Positions 49,900 through 61,172 of a stretch of DNA of 64,000 bases are shown in pieces. The translations under genes and the position numbers were made by a program. The first letter of the stretch is position 1. Each line of letters begins with the position of its first letter. The stretch spans positions 30,829,339 to 30,893,338 of the forward strand of contig NC_064757.1 of the NCBI RefSeq assembly GCF_011397635.1. Reading direction: 5' to 3'. A model generated the notes under the pieces. The model searched no databases. It was not told the DNA's origin and saw only the letters and a list, made by a program, of their open reading frames with translations. The DNA is from Epinephelus fuscoguttatus. Its lineage: Eukaryota > Chordata > Actinopteri > Perciformes > Serranidae.

Positions 49900-52800
49900 T
49901 TCATGGTAATGGTGCAGAGAGGGTAAGGTGCCTCTCACAGTACACACATGAATAGCATCAATAGGCGACTGATATTTAGACAATACAGCAATAATATTAA
50001 TCGTATTAACGTGTGACTATACGGTAAGTATATGGTTAACAATAAAGCTACATTTTGAGTCTGCTATTAGCGATACTTTACCTCTTTGTCCTTATCTCTT
50101 TGGCGGTTATGGCAGGCAGCAGATAGATATGTTGACCCTGTGGTTGTCCCTGCGATGTCAAATCCTCAGGCCATAACTTTACTGCAGCCTGCTGTCACTC
50201 CCGGCTGTAAATTAGCTTCCTGTCAAAAAAGGACATACAGAAATAGACCAATAAAACACCTTAATCCGCTGTAAAGCACAACCAGCCGAGGTCAGGTGAG
50301 GCTCCAGAGGCTTTTATCCCCTTTAAAACTACTACAGGGCACTAGAATTGTCTCTGTGATACCTTAAAATGTCAATATAAGAGTACTGCGCTAGGTCAAA
50401 GACAAATATCATACCCCTACCTTTAATTTCACTCCGCCTTGGAGAAAGAAAAAATCGATAGCAGGTCAAATGGCCAAGGCTCGTCCAATCAGAGGCGAGG
50501 AAATCAGCAGAGACCGTTCATGAGAGAAGATGAGTCACCAGAAGTAAACTCACAGTGCGCTTTACACAGATTAAAGCACGAATCTGTCATGCTGCATTGC
50601 ACATAGACATACATTTACATATAATAGAATAGAGACAGACATCAGTCACCCTGCTATATATTTACAACCTAAATAAAAGCAATTATTGGCCCGACATAAT
50701 ACCCAGGAATTACATGACATTAAACAGATTAAAAAACAAAACAAAACAAAACTGGGTGCTCAAAATCAAAGCAGCAGAAGCAGGATATCCTGACTTCAAA
50801 ATCAGAATCAGAAATACTTTATTGATCCCTGAGGAGAAAATGCAGTCACTCAAATGTAAAGAACAGAGACTTATAAGAACTAAGAATAAGAGTATGAAAT
50901 AAAAGTATAAATGAAAATGTGCATTATGCTTCTGCGTTTAACACTAGTGCTTAGGATATTAAAAAATAAAACAAAATATATATCGTCGCTGGACCGAGGC
51001 TTTAAGTGTGAAATTTAACTACAACACATACATCAATAAAACAAACAAGAGTAGAATAATATTAAACATAAGAAATATATACAGTTATGCGCATGATAAA
51101 GTCGTAGTCTATACAGAAAAATATTCCACAGTTGAAAACTACACAGAATATTCCAGCAGCTGAATTATTGCACCCAATAGATAATTATTAATTAGAAATG
51201 CAGAAGGTAAATGAAGTCCAGATGACGGTGTATGCTACTGACTCAGTGTCTGCCATAAAACACCATGATTTCGACTGCTTTCACAGGCTGAATAATGTGT
51301 TTCCTGAAGAGTAAAATCAGTGGAGTGCCCCTTTGGTTCAAAAGAATAAAACCTTTGAACAGAAACTACTGTGGAGTAATTCTTGTAGATTGGCTTCATA
51401 GTCTGAAATTCAGAAGGATGGCGTTAAACCAACGTGTTACCACTACTGCAAGCTGGTGGAGCATCTTTTTTAAAAAGGCTCTTTGTAAATGCGGTCAGGC
51501 GCAACATCGCCATCTACCGGATCCATTATTTATTGCACGGTTCTCTAAAGCCTTATAATGTTTAATGTCTTTTTTTTACTCATGTGTAATTCAACACTTA
51601 TAAACAATAAAGCTAATCCCCAGCCCCTGACCTAATGTGTGAGATGAGATAATGTCAAAACATTTATGACATGTTCATTGTATGATATATAGTGCAGACT
51701 GCAGAGAGAAACCTTGGTGTTAATTTGTGCATGCTGTTTAATGTTCTGTCACTAATATGGGCTTAGTTAAATGATAGATTTTATTTCATTAAAGCTTTGC
51801 TCTATTTTGACATTTTCAAGTCTATGTTGTGTATGTCCCTGCATAATAGTTCAGAATAGTTCCAGAATAAAAAGCTGACATTATACGAGATGTCTGCAAA
51901 CCACATATGTTACATTTTTATGTTTCAAACGAATCATATCAACATTTCTAAAGTGACGTAGTTTAGATTGCATGTATATGAGCTGAGTTTCCCATCAGAT
52001 GGAGGCAGGGATGGTGGCTGGCATGAGACCTTGGCAAGTTACCTGCCAAGCAGGCCGTGTTTTGGGAGACTAAACCTTGTATTTCTTAATGAGAGATTGG
52101 AACTGGTAAATCACCAGTCTCCACCCCACCTGCATCAGACTGTCACTCCTGACTAGACCACTCATCCCAAGATTACATTACAGCGCCCTTCAGACCTGGG
52201 ACTTTATCTTTAAACATACCAGGCAGGATAAAGAGAGGACTGACGTGAGTGGTATATGGACTTTGCACCTTTATGTTGTTTTACTCTGTTGATCCTGTAT
52301 GTATTATTTAAAGTTGACAGATTGTTTTGTGTTTATTGTTTTAAGTTTCCTGAGTTTTAACTGTTGTTACTAAGAGTAATGCCATAATGGATGCATTAAT
52401 GATGTGAGTTAAAAATGGTAACCTTACTAATATTATTGCTTAATATTCCTTTTTATAGAAAAAAAACACAAACATCCGACAATCACCTTAGAACATTTCA
52501 CCTACCATGACTACAATAAAGTTTACTTTCTGGATCCTGTTTAAATGTGCACCTCATCATCAGATGTTCTGTGAGCCAACGTCAGTATAACTATACAGTT
52601 TTCAGAAAATGTCCAGCTGTCTTTGTAGCAACAACAGGAACTTTTTAACGAGGCATTGGGACATTTCCAGCCATGTTTGTTGGACAAAACCGTGTATTTT
52701 AAGCCAAAACATGATGTTTTCCTCACCCTAACCAAGTTGTTTCTGTGCCTATATAGTGACACATTTACCAAAACTGAAAATTGAAATGTAAAGTATCAAC

Positions 52801-52900
52801 ATATCTGCGACAAATAAAACAGAGGTTGAATAGCTCTGTCCAATGTCTAATACAGATGATTCACAGCAAGAAAACACATCTCAACAGTCAAGTGGCCAAT
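49900..52900. other. Gene-free interval between mrps36 and bhmt
   Basis: No coding exon recognised on either strand; the short ORFs show no family motif. A fragment with ATACTTTATTGATCCCTGAG near 50815-50835 is a common retroposon end. Nothing else stands out. Confidence 0.5.
50798..50848 (+). repeat. Retroposon end fragment (TTTATTGATCCC type)
   Basis: AATCAGAATCAGAAATACTT followed by TATTGATCCCTGAGGAGAAA is a very common teleost LINE/SINE 3' motif. Only about 50 bp are present. Confidence 0.45.
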
Positions 52901-52906
52901 TCACAT

Positions 52907-52912
52907 TTTATT
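52907..52912 (-). terminator. Polyadenylation signal of the downstream bhmt copy
   Basis: AATAAA on the minus strand about 290 bp after the stop codon at 53203. Confidence 0.6.
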
Positions 52913-53202
52913 AGGTGTTTTTTAACAAACTGGTCCAGACTCATGGAAAACAAAAAGGTCCCGATCTTAACACGGGCCGACTCCTGCCTTAAGATGCCAC
53001 TGTGGCTACATACAAAAGACAGGCTCACAATCAACAGATTGCACAGAACAGCAACAGTCTCAAGTCAAGATTCAGCCCCTGACGTTACGTTTGCTGCAGC
53101 ACTGTATACAGATAGCGCCCACCACTGTGAAGCGTCAGTAGCTGCACAGCACGGCTGTACGACTGAGGTCTGCTGCCAGCTGTCTGAAAGACACATACGG
53201 AT

Positions 53203-56200
53203 TCAGTGGCTTTTTGTCCTGTCAAACAGCTGCTTGAGTTGGTCCTGAGAGGTGGCTTCTTTCTGCTGCATGAGGTCAGTGTGGCCCTTGGTAACACCCC
53301 AGCTATCGGGGGTGGACATGGAGGGGCACAGAGGACGACCAGAGGCTGGCTTCAGGTTCTCCCAGTAGTCACGACGGGCTCTAGAAAAGGCAAAGTCAAA
53401 CCAGTTAGTCACTGGTGCTGAGGAGCTGATGTTTCACATGACTGAGTTTAGGTGCATATTTTTAATATTCAGCGACAGATTAAAAGTTGCCTCTGACCTG
53501 GCTCTGACCCAAGGCTTGGTGTGCATCTCCAGACCAGCACCCCAGTTGCCGTGTTTCTCTGATGCAACTGGGAGGAAGCCTCTCTCGGGGGCCAGCTCCT
53601 CAGCAACAGCCCTGATGTGATAGGGCTCAAAGCCACAGCAGCCACCAATGAAGTGGATGCCAGCATTGTAGGCCTCTCTGGCGTACTTGTGCATGTCCCA
53701 GCGGGACAGGATTCTGGGCTCCAGACCTGAAAGAAGATTTAGAATCAGTTGTATATTCCTGTGTTAAATGCTTGACCTTGCTGCAATGGTAAATTTTACA
53801 TTTAGCGCAGTATATTATTACCGAAGGGGAACTCTGGCAAATCGATGAATCCCTGGCAGTTGCAGTCGGGGGTGTGGTATGCAAGGGGCTGCACCATGTA
53901 GTGAGCCTTCAGCCCGGCCTTCTCCACTCCCTCCTTCATCAACTTGACGGCGTTCACACAGGTCATTGGGTCAAAGTGGCAGTTGACTCCAACAATCTGG
54001 GCACCTACGACAACATGCATCAGTGTGAGCTGACTGTTACAGATAAGCATAGCATGAACACAAGAGGAAGAGGTTGAATCTATAAGACACTGATTTCGTT
54101 TAATGGTCGACATTTTGGCATTGATAACAGCTGGTAACAGTGTTGGCATGCATTTATTCATTTATGATACCAGTAGACTACTGGTATCATCATCTACTGG
54201 TTAGAAATTTTGCCCTTATCAACTTGGAGAGCACTGCAGTCACACCACAAAGGTTATGTGAGGACAGGGGTTCATCAAGTTTAAAAGACTGAGTGTAGGG
54301 GTGTCAGTTTCTGTTAATTTTGCTCACGATAGCCAGTTAATTTTAAAATGAAAGTAAAAATTAAACCATAAACTAACATGTGTAACTGGTCAAAAATATT
54401 CTGTGGTTAAGGTTAACTGACATCCCATGTCTAGTGTGTAGGATTAAGTGGCATTTAGCAGTGAGAAGTAGGAGAACTATGGTGGCGGATGCAAAAATAT
54501 CTAGACCCAGCGTCTTATATGTCCATTCTGGGCTATTGTAGAAACAAAATGGTGGACTCTGTAGAAGAGGATCCACTGTGTATGTAAACAGCTAGTGCTA
54601 AGCTCACAAGAAACACAACAGTTCTTATTTCAGGTGATTATTTACAAATGGAGACGTAACATAATGGACATTTAAAGTTAAGTCTCACATGTCCTGCTTC
54701 TCTTAGATTTGATTCCAGTTTCCAGTAACAAGTTATGCTCATGGGTTTATCAAAGAAAGCTGTACCCACCGGCTTTGACCAGCCTGACGGCACACTCTGC
54801 AGCAGAGACGCCGTGCATGTCTCCCTCTGGTCCGATACAAAGAGAAGCAGCCACAGGCTTCCCAGTCTCCTTCAGCACCTCCACAGCCCACACGGCCTCC
54901 TCAACGTGCTCAAAGTACTGCAGGACAGACACATCAGCTCACAGTCAGACAATGTTTCAACAGAAAATGCTACAAAAATTCCGTTTTCTATGGTTAAGCG
55001 ATGTTAGTTTTTTAAAATCTGTACCTCAGCAATCAGGAAGTCCACATTTTTCTTGACGAAAACATCCAGCTGTTTCTTGAAGATGGCCTTCACTTCTGTC
55101 TCACTCTTGCAGCTCAGGTAGGATGGAGTCTGAGACACTCCTCCGGCAACCAGAGCGTCACCCTCGTTGGCGACCTCACGGGCCAGATCACAGGCGGCCT
55201 CGTTGATCTGAGCTCCCTGTGGAACGAAAGGCAAATTACAGTGAAACAAAAGTGGGAGTCAAGTATCAGCATTTCTATAGTGAGTGGAAAGTTAGATTGC
55301 AGGTTTAAAGATAGGTCTACTGCTGATGAGCAGTGCCTTCACAGCTTCCTAAAAGTGGGGAGATGTTTGATGTGATTTAACTCACAGTGAAGCTGAGCTT
55401 GTTGCCCCTGTTCTCCAGTTTGTCATCACTGGCGTAGAAGGTGAAGGTCTGCATGACGTTGGCTCCGGCCCTCAGGAACTCCCTGTGCAGCTGTCGCACT
55501 GAAATCACCAACAAACAGATTTGCGTGATTAGACAAACACTTAAGGAAAGGCATTTGCATGGAAGACTCACAGAGAATAATGAATAAGCCATTTTAAGTT
55601 GAAACAGAGAATTAAGGTTGGTGAAATAGGGTGAGCTCACCTGCTTCAGGGTGCTCTGCAGCGGCCTCAGGGGTCCAGGGACCGGCCTTCACGTAGCCTC
55701 TCTTCTCCAGGGCGAACACAAAACCTCCATCGCCGATCACGATCTCCCCGGCGTCAAGACGCTCCAAGATTCCCTGTGATAGTGGGTCAGTGTATATTTA
55801 GAATGATGTGGACTGAATGACTACTAGGCAAGTTATTTTAAACCTTAAATTGAGGAGCTTCGATAATTTTTGATTACAAGAGTAAAAGATTAAAACACAG
55901 CTACTCAAATGAGAATTTTCATGTTTGGATATTAACACTTTACTCAGGTTATAAGATACTCCTTCTTGTAAAAACTACCATATCTGTAACCTCTAATCGT
56001 TTTGTCTAAGTGTTCAGGTAAACCCTAATATCTATACATTTCCCCCTCTTCTCCACAGTGGTTTCCTCGTCCAGTGCACATGCCACCCTTCTCTTAGTGA
56101 GCCTGAGTCATCAAGACAGCCGCACATGTCTGAGAACAGCTGCACTGCTTCTAATGACTGACTGACCTGAACCTTTTGATTCCAACACGCTTGATCTGTC

Positions 56201-57011
56201 AAAGTAAAAATCTGACTTTTTGCGATAACTTAAATCTGAAAAAATTCCGCTTATGTTCTGTTTATTTGATTCACATTTGATTCTGCGTCTGCAAAATGCA
56301 TTTACACCAAAATTCAGGCATAAAGTGTAAACTGTTGACTAAATAGCAATCTCTGTGATGAGTTTGAATTCACTGCTTTGTCTAAATATTTGCAGGTGTT
56401 AATTTATTTATCCACTCATTCATTCACATATTTGAATCTGTGAAAAGCTCCACATGGTGTGCCCTCATGTCATGAACCCTCACCAGATCCTCCTCACCTT
56501 AAATGACACTTAGGGTCAGATTTGAGAGCTCAGTCTTTCTGAAAACCCTCATAAATACTGGACTTGCTGAGAGTGACACTGAGGGGTCCAGAGGAGTTTT
56601 CATCAGGATGTTTTACAAGTCACTTTATAGTAGCCTTACTGGTCTTATGCCTCCATGAACAGCTCAAAAAGGTTCAGCAGTCAGATATGTGACCTGATAT
56701 GCCAGTTGTGCAGAAGATGCATTAGAAAGACTAGATCCCTCTGCCCAGAATAAACACAAAAACACAACCATAAAATGTCCCCCTGCCTCCCCTCCTCCAC
56801 CATTCCCCTGCAGAGCACTGAGATGATTCTCACACACAAATATCTCAGAACTTGAACACTTCTCTTAAATTTGGAGCTCAAGAGTCTGCACAATTAGAAA
56901 CTAAACATATTATAATTACTAACATTTTGACTCATTTGAATCCCCCACATGGACATTCTGCAGGCTCGTCTCTGGACAAGAGTTCTCACATACCTTCTTT
57001 GCTGGTGCCAT
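53203..57011 (-). CDS. bhmt: Betaine-homocysteine S-methyltransferase, copy 1
   Basis: Cytosolic zinc enzyme that moves a methyl group from betaine to homocysteine, giving dimethylglycine and methionine. Exons (minus): 57011-56994, 55773-55641, 55498-55386, 55216-55025, 54917-54770, 54004-53822, 53726-53498, 53380-53203; 1194 nt, 397 aa (human 406). The barrel starts at [20 protein letters not shown]. Zinc ligands are Cys210 (GVNCHFDP) and Cys292/Cys293 (GGCCGFEP), equal to human Cys217, 299 and 300. The C-terminal dimerisation arm follows [10 protein letters not shown] and ends [12 protein letters not shown]. The start MAPAKK is short, but the 18-nt first exon fits the family. It lies about 640 bp downstream of a second copy in the same orientation, so the pair is a tandem duplication. 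Of the two, this copy has the C-terminus closer to mammalian BHMT. Confidence 0.95.
54166..54188. repeat. Perfect 23-bp palindrome in bhmt copy 1 intron 5
   Basis: GATACCAGTAG, one spacer base, then its exact inverse CTACTGGTATC. Could form a small cruciform or RNA hairpin; no known function. Confidence 0.8.
54428..54671. mobile_element. TTAA-flanked TIR element, copy D
   Basis: Left TIR reads TCTAGTGTGTAGGATTAAG. The right end GGACATTTAA is a decayed TIR plus TTAA. The inside contains ACCATTTTG-type sequence inverse to copy E (CAAAATGGTGGACTC). It lies in bhmt copy 1 intron 5. Confidence 0.6.
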
Positions 57012-57647
57012 AATCCTGCAGCTGTGTAGACCCCTGACTGCTCAGGACTTTGAGAGGTTGAAGCAACATTGAAGCGGAGCAGAAGTTCACTATAAATCTC
57101 CCCGAAGCAGGGGAGGAGTCTGAGAAGGAGCTGCTCTGATTGGCAAGAGTAGTCATACAACTGCCATGCCCACTCGTTCCCTTCCCCCCTTTTACTGAAT
57201 GAGAGTATTGTGAGTGTCCCGGTTGATTGGGGTTGTTGGTGTGTTTGTCTGTCCTCCTGCTAGTGGGTGGATTTTCTGTTTTTTGGACCCTGAATAAAGA
57301 ATTTCGTAAAGTCCAACTTGATAATGGGCAGCCAGTTTGAACATGCCTGTAAGGACTGAGCTCTGAATCAATGCATATGTTAAAAGTGTGAGCTGTTTTT
57401 TAAGTTTTAAAAAGGTTTGTTGCAGCAGCCCTGTCGCTCTCATTCAACACTGACGACACATAGTCATAAAATTTGAGTGACAAACTCAGGTTTATTGTTT
57501 GGGGTTTACAAAGTAATACTCCACAACTGGAGCATCGCTGTTACAAGTGCTTATTATCGCCAAACTGGACCCAGAAAGACTTCACTCCTTCCCCCTCGTC
57601 CCTCTCTCGTTGACCGACCGAAAGGACAGGTGTCGCGGTTTCCTTGC
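57012..57647. other. Spacer between the two bhmt genes
   Basis: About 640 bp holding the promoter and 5'UTR of copy 1 and the 3'UTR of copy 2, with a minus-strand AATAAA at 57491-57496. No TATA box is obvious. Confidence 0.6.
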
Positions 57648-60148
57648 TTATGCAGTGGACTTGGCCTTCTTCTGCATCTCCAGCACGTGCTTCATTTCCT
57701 GGCTGGTGGTGGCCTCTTTGTGCTGCAGCAGGTCAGCGTGGCCCTTGGTCACACCCCAGCCCTCTGGCGTGGACATGGACGGGCACTTGGGACGACCGGA
57801 TGCGGGAGAGAGCTGCTCCCAGTAATCACGACGGGCCCTGTAGGAGGTGAAGATGCAGGTTACACACAGCAGAAAGATCCATAAAATAATATCACTCACA
57901 TGACTGTGTGCGTGTCAGTGTGCTGAATATGGTGGATGCTATACCTTGCTCTGACCCAGGGTTTGGTGTGCATCTCCAGACCAGCGCCCCACATTCCATG
58001 TTTCTCTGAGGCAGCGGCCATTATCCCTCTCTCAGGGGCCAGCTCCTCTGCAATAGCCCTGATGTGGTAAGGCTCGAACCCACAGCAGCCACCAATGAAG
58101 CGGATACCGGCCTGGTAAGCTGCTCTGGCATATGCGTGCATGTCCCAGCGGGTCAGGATCCTGGGCTCCAGGGCTGTGGAAGGAAAATGGAGACAATTGA
58201 GAAAAGCTGCCTATGGGTTCTCACTACCTTACAATGAGCTGTCTGTATCAACATACGGAGCGGGTTCTCTTTCACAGAGTCCACCATTTTGTTTCTACAG
58301 TAGCTCAGAACAGACAAGCCAAACTCTTGCTCTAGACAGGCCCATTCATATTTTCTACATCGGCCACCGTAGTTCTCCTACACACTTGGCACATGGGGGA
58401 AGTTTCAGTTGGTTGCAGTGCTAGATGCGACTAAATCCTACACACCAGACCTTTGATGTCCAAGAAAAATGTATTACCGAAGGGGAACTCTGGCAGATCA
58501 ATGAATCCCTGACAGTTGCAGTCGGGGGTGTGGAATGCCAGGGGCTGCACCATGTAGTGAGCCTTCAGCCTGGCCTTCTCCACTCCCTCCTTCATCATCT
58601 TAACAGTCTTCACGCAGGTCATGGGGTCAAAGTGGCAGTTGACTCCAATAATCTGGGCACCTGAGATAACAGAAGGAAATGGTTAACTGCATCAGATAGC
58701 GTAAAGACAAAAAAAGTAAAGTGTGAGATTGTGCTGGGTGGATTAAATACCTACCGGCCTTCACCAGCCTGACAGCACACTCTGCAGGAGAGACGCCGTG
58801 CATGTCTCCCTCCGGTCCGATGCACAGGGAAGCAGCCACAGGCTTTCCGCTGGTCTTCAGCACCTGCACGGCCCACTCCGCCTCCTCAACGTGCTCAAAG
58901 TACTGCATGTCAGAAACAATACAGTCACCACAGAGTGCCCATTTGCTCCAGTAATCATATATCACATTGAAGCAGCTTTGACATGACTTGAAATTAGACA
59001 TGAATCTACCTCAGCAATCAGGAAGTCCACGTTCTTCTTCATGAACACCTCCAGCTGTTTCTTGAAGATGGCCTTCACTTCTGTCTCGCTCTTGCAGCTC
59101 AGGTAGGATGGAGTCTGAGACACTCCACCAGCTACCATGGCGTCTCCTTCACTGGCTACTTCCCTCGCCAGGTCACAGGCGGCCTCGTTGATTTTTGCGC
59201 CCTGAAAGAACGAGGCAGACACATCGTGTTTATTGATAAATCCACAGTCAGTGTGGAGGAAAGTGGAGGTCTGAAGCTGGCTGTACTCACAGTGATTTTC
59301 AAGTTCTGACCCCTGTTCTCCAGTTTGTCATCGCTGGCGTAGAACGTGAATGTCTGCATGACATTAGATCCTGCCCTCAGGAACTCCCTGTGCAGCTGAC
59401 GCACTGATGGAAACATACAGATTTGTCATATCTTCCCTCCCTGTGGTATTTGGATATAATGCTTGTGTGTGTGCGCTGTCTTACCAGCCTCAGGGTGTGT
59501 GACAGAAGCCTCAGGAGTCCATGGCCCGGCCTTCACATAGCCTCTCTTCTCCAGAGCAAACACGAAGCCGCCATCGCCAATCACCACCTCACCAGCGTTC
59601 AGACGCTCAAGGATACCCTGTGGGAGCAAAGGGACCCACGCACACTGTTCACTGGAGCTCCACACTGAATAGTTCATAAGCTTACTGATAATTTGTACAT
59701 CACTCAATATTGCTATAAATACAACAGGGAGGAAGGACAGACAAAATGTATGTGAATTAAAGACAGTATAAGACATGTAATGTCATGCATGTATGCCCCT
59801 GCAGTGTTTGTTGCAGTTGGTGCAAATGGGTGCAAAGGTACAGAGGTAAAGAGGTTTTCTAGTCTGAGACTCTCCAGCACTGACCGCTTCAGTCTGGCTG
59901 TTTCACACACAACATGCACACACACACACACACACATAAAACCTGCAGTGAAAACACCTCACTCATAACAGCACAGTCCATTGACCAGCAGGACAACTTT
60001 GACCTGCTGTATGTAATTACATTGCACGATGTTAAAGACTTGCATGCTGCATCAACAACATCTCTGTTCTCTGCAGAGTGACAGAAGTGGTATACACGCA
60101 GTATCCTCACAAGCGACGTTGTTTTACCTTCTTGCCAGCTGACATCAT
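57648..60148 (-). CDS. bhmt: Betaine-homocysteine S-methyltransferase, copy 2
   Basis: Same reaction as copy 1. Exons (minus): 60148-60128, 59617-59485, 59403-59291, 59201-59010, 58902-58755, 58660-58478, 58173-57945, 57837-57648; 1209 nt, 402 aa. Exons 2-7 have exactly the same lengths as in copy 1 (133, 113, 192, 148, 183, 229). Zinc ligands Cys211, Cys293 and Cys294 are intact ([16 protein letters not shown]). The betaine/homocysteine pocket segments [20 protein letters not shown] and YFEHVEEA are kept. Differences from copy 1 cluster at the N-terminus (MMSAGKK, with two adjacent ATGs), in [10 protein letters not shown], and at the end ([16 protein letters not shown]). Both copies look active, with no stops or lost residues. 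Assignment as BHMT2-like is not supported, since mammalian BHMT2 arose separately as far as I recall. Confidence 0.95.
58200..58452. mobile_element. TTAA-flanked TIR element, copy E (partial)
   Basis: The right end is the inverse of AGGTCTGGTGTGTAGGATTTAG and lies about 25 bp from the exon 6 donor of bhmt copy 2. The inside (GAGTCCACCATTTTGTTTCT, TTCTCCTACACACTTGGCA) matches copies C and D. It fills most of the 304-bp intron 6. Confidence 0.6.
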
Positions 60149-61117
60149 CTTCCCAGTTTCAGTTGCAGCACCAAGCACTTGGTAACAGCGAACCCCGCTT
60201 TTGACCCGGAGAGTGAGGAGAGACGCTCCTTGCCAGCTTTATACTACGGGATGAACATGGGAGGATTTCATTTTGGTGCCAAATTCACGTATAATTGCCA
60301 CATGTCTGTTTGGACATTTTGCAACAGAGTCTGCCTGACAGATCAATGGAGATGGCATGGGCAGCAGTCAGCTCAGGTAGGACAGGGACATGTGATCTGC
60401 TGTAGAGCGAGACATCTGCCAGTTTAATGATTACGTTAACATTTAGATTGAATATTAAACCATTTGTGCTGTGCTGCAAACTGCTTTCTGGTAAATTGTG
60501 GGCTGCAGTGGAGTAACACATAAAAGGATTAGCTTAAAAGACCAGACTTTGGAGAAGCAAAGCCGCCGCCTGCAGATACATACAGCCTGATTACAACAAC
60601 TCAAATCATTCTGGTGTTTGTCTTCTTCATGTGACCCTGAAATGTCTGATGCAAGTAGAGACTTTACAAACTTGCAGTGTCCTCACAGTGGAACCATCTT
60701 CAAAGGCCTGAAGAGATAAGCTTGTACAGTATTATGCACCTCTGTCCAATTCTTGTTGATCTTGAAATATAAGACTGGCGATGCTCCCAACTCGAGGCTC
60801 AGTGCAATGTGAGGTGACTGACGGAAGCTCCTACTGTGGGCCTCAGAACAGAAGGAAAGATTTGTGGTTTGTGTATGTTAATCTGTGCGAACTACTCAAT
60901 TAGGAGACTGACAAAATTGAATTATTTAAAGTTAATAAAACTGATAATATTCATTATTTCTGGCCACTCTTTTGTGGGAATCTGCCTTTTAACTTGTCCA
61001 AAACTCTGGATTTCAAAACCACTGCTGCATTTAGATCGCTACAGGTTAACCAGTAACACCTCCTGCTCAGTCCTCTGCTGATCTTATTTTTCAATGCACT
61101 GCACACAGACACACATT

Positions 61118-61172
<55 letters not shown>

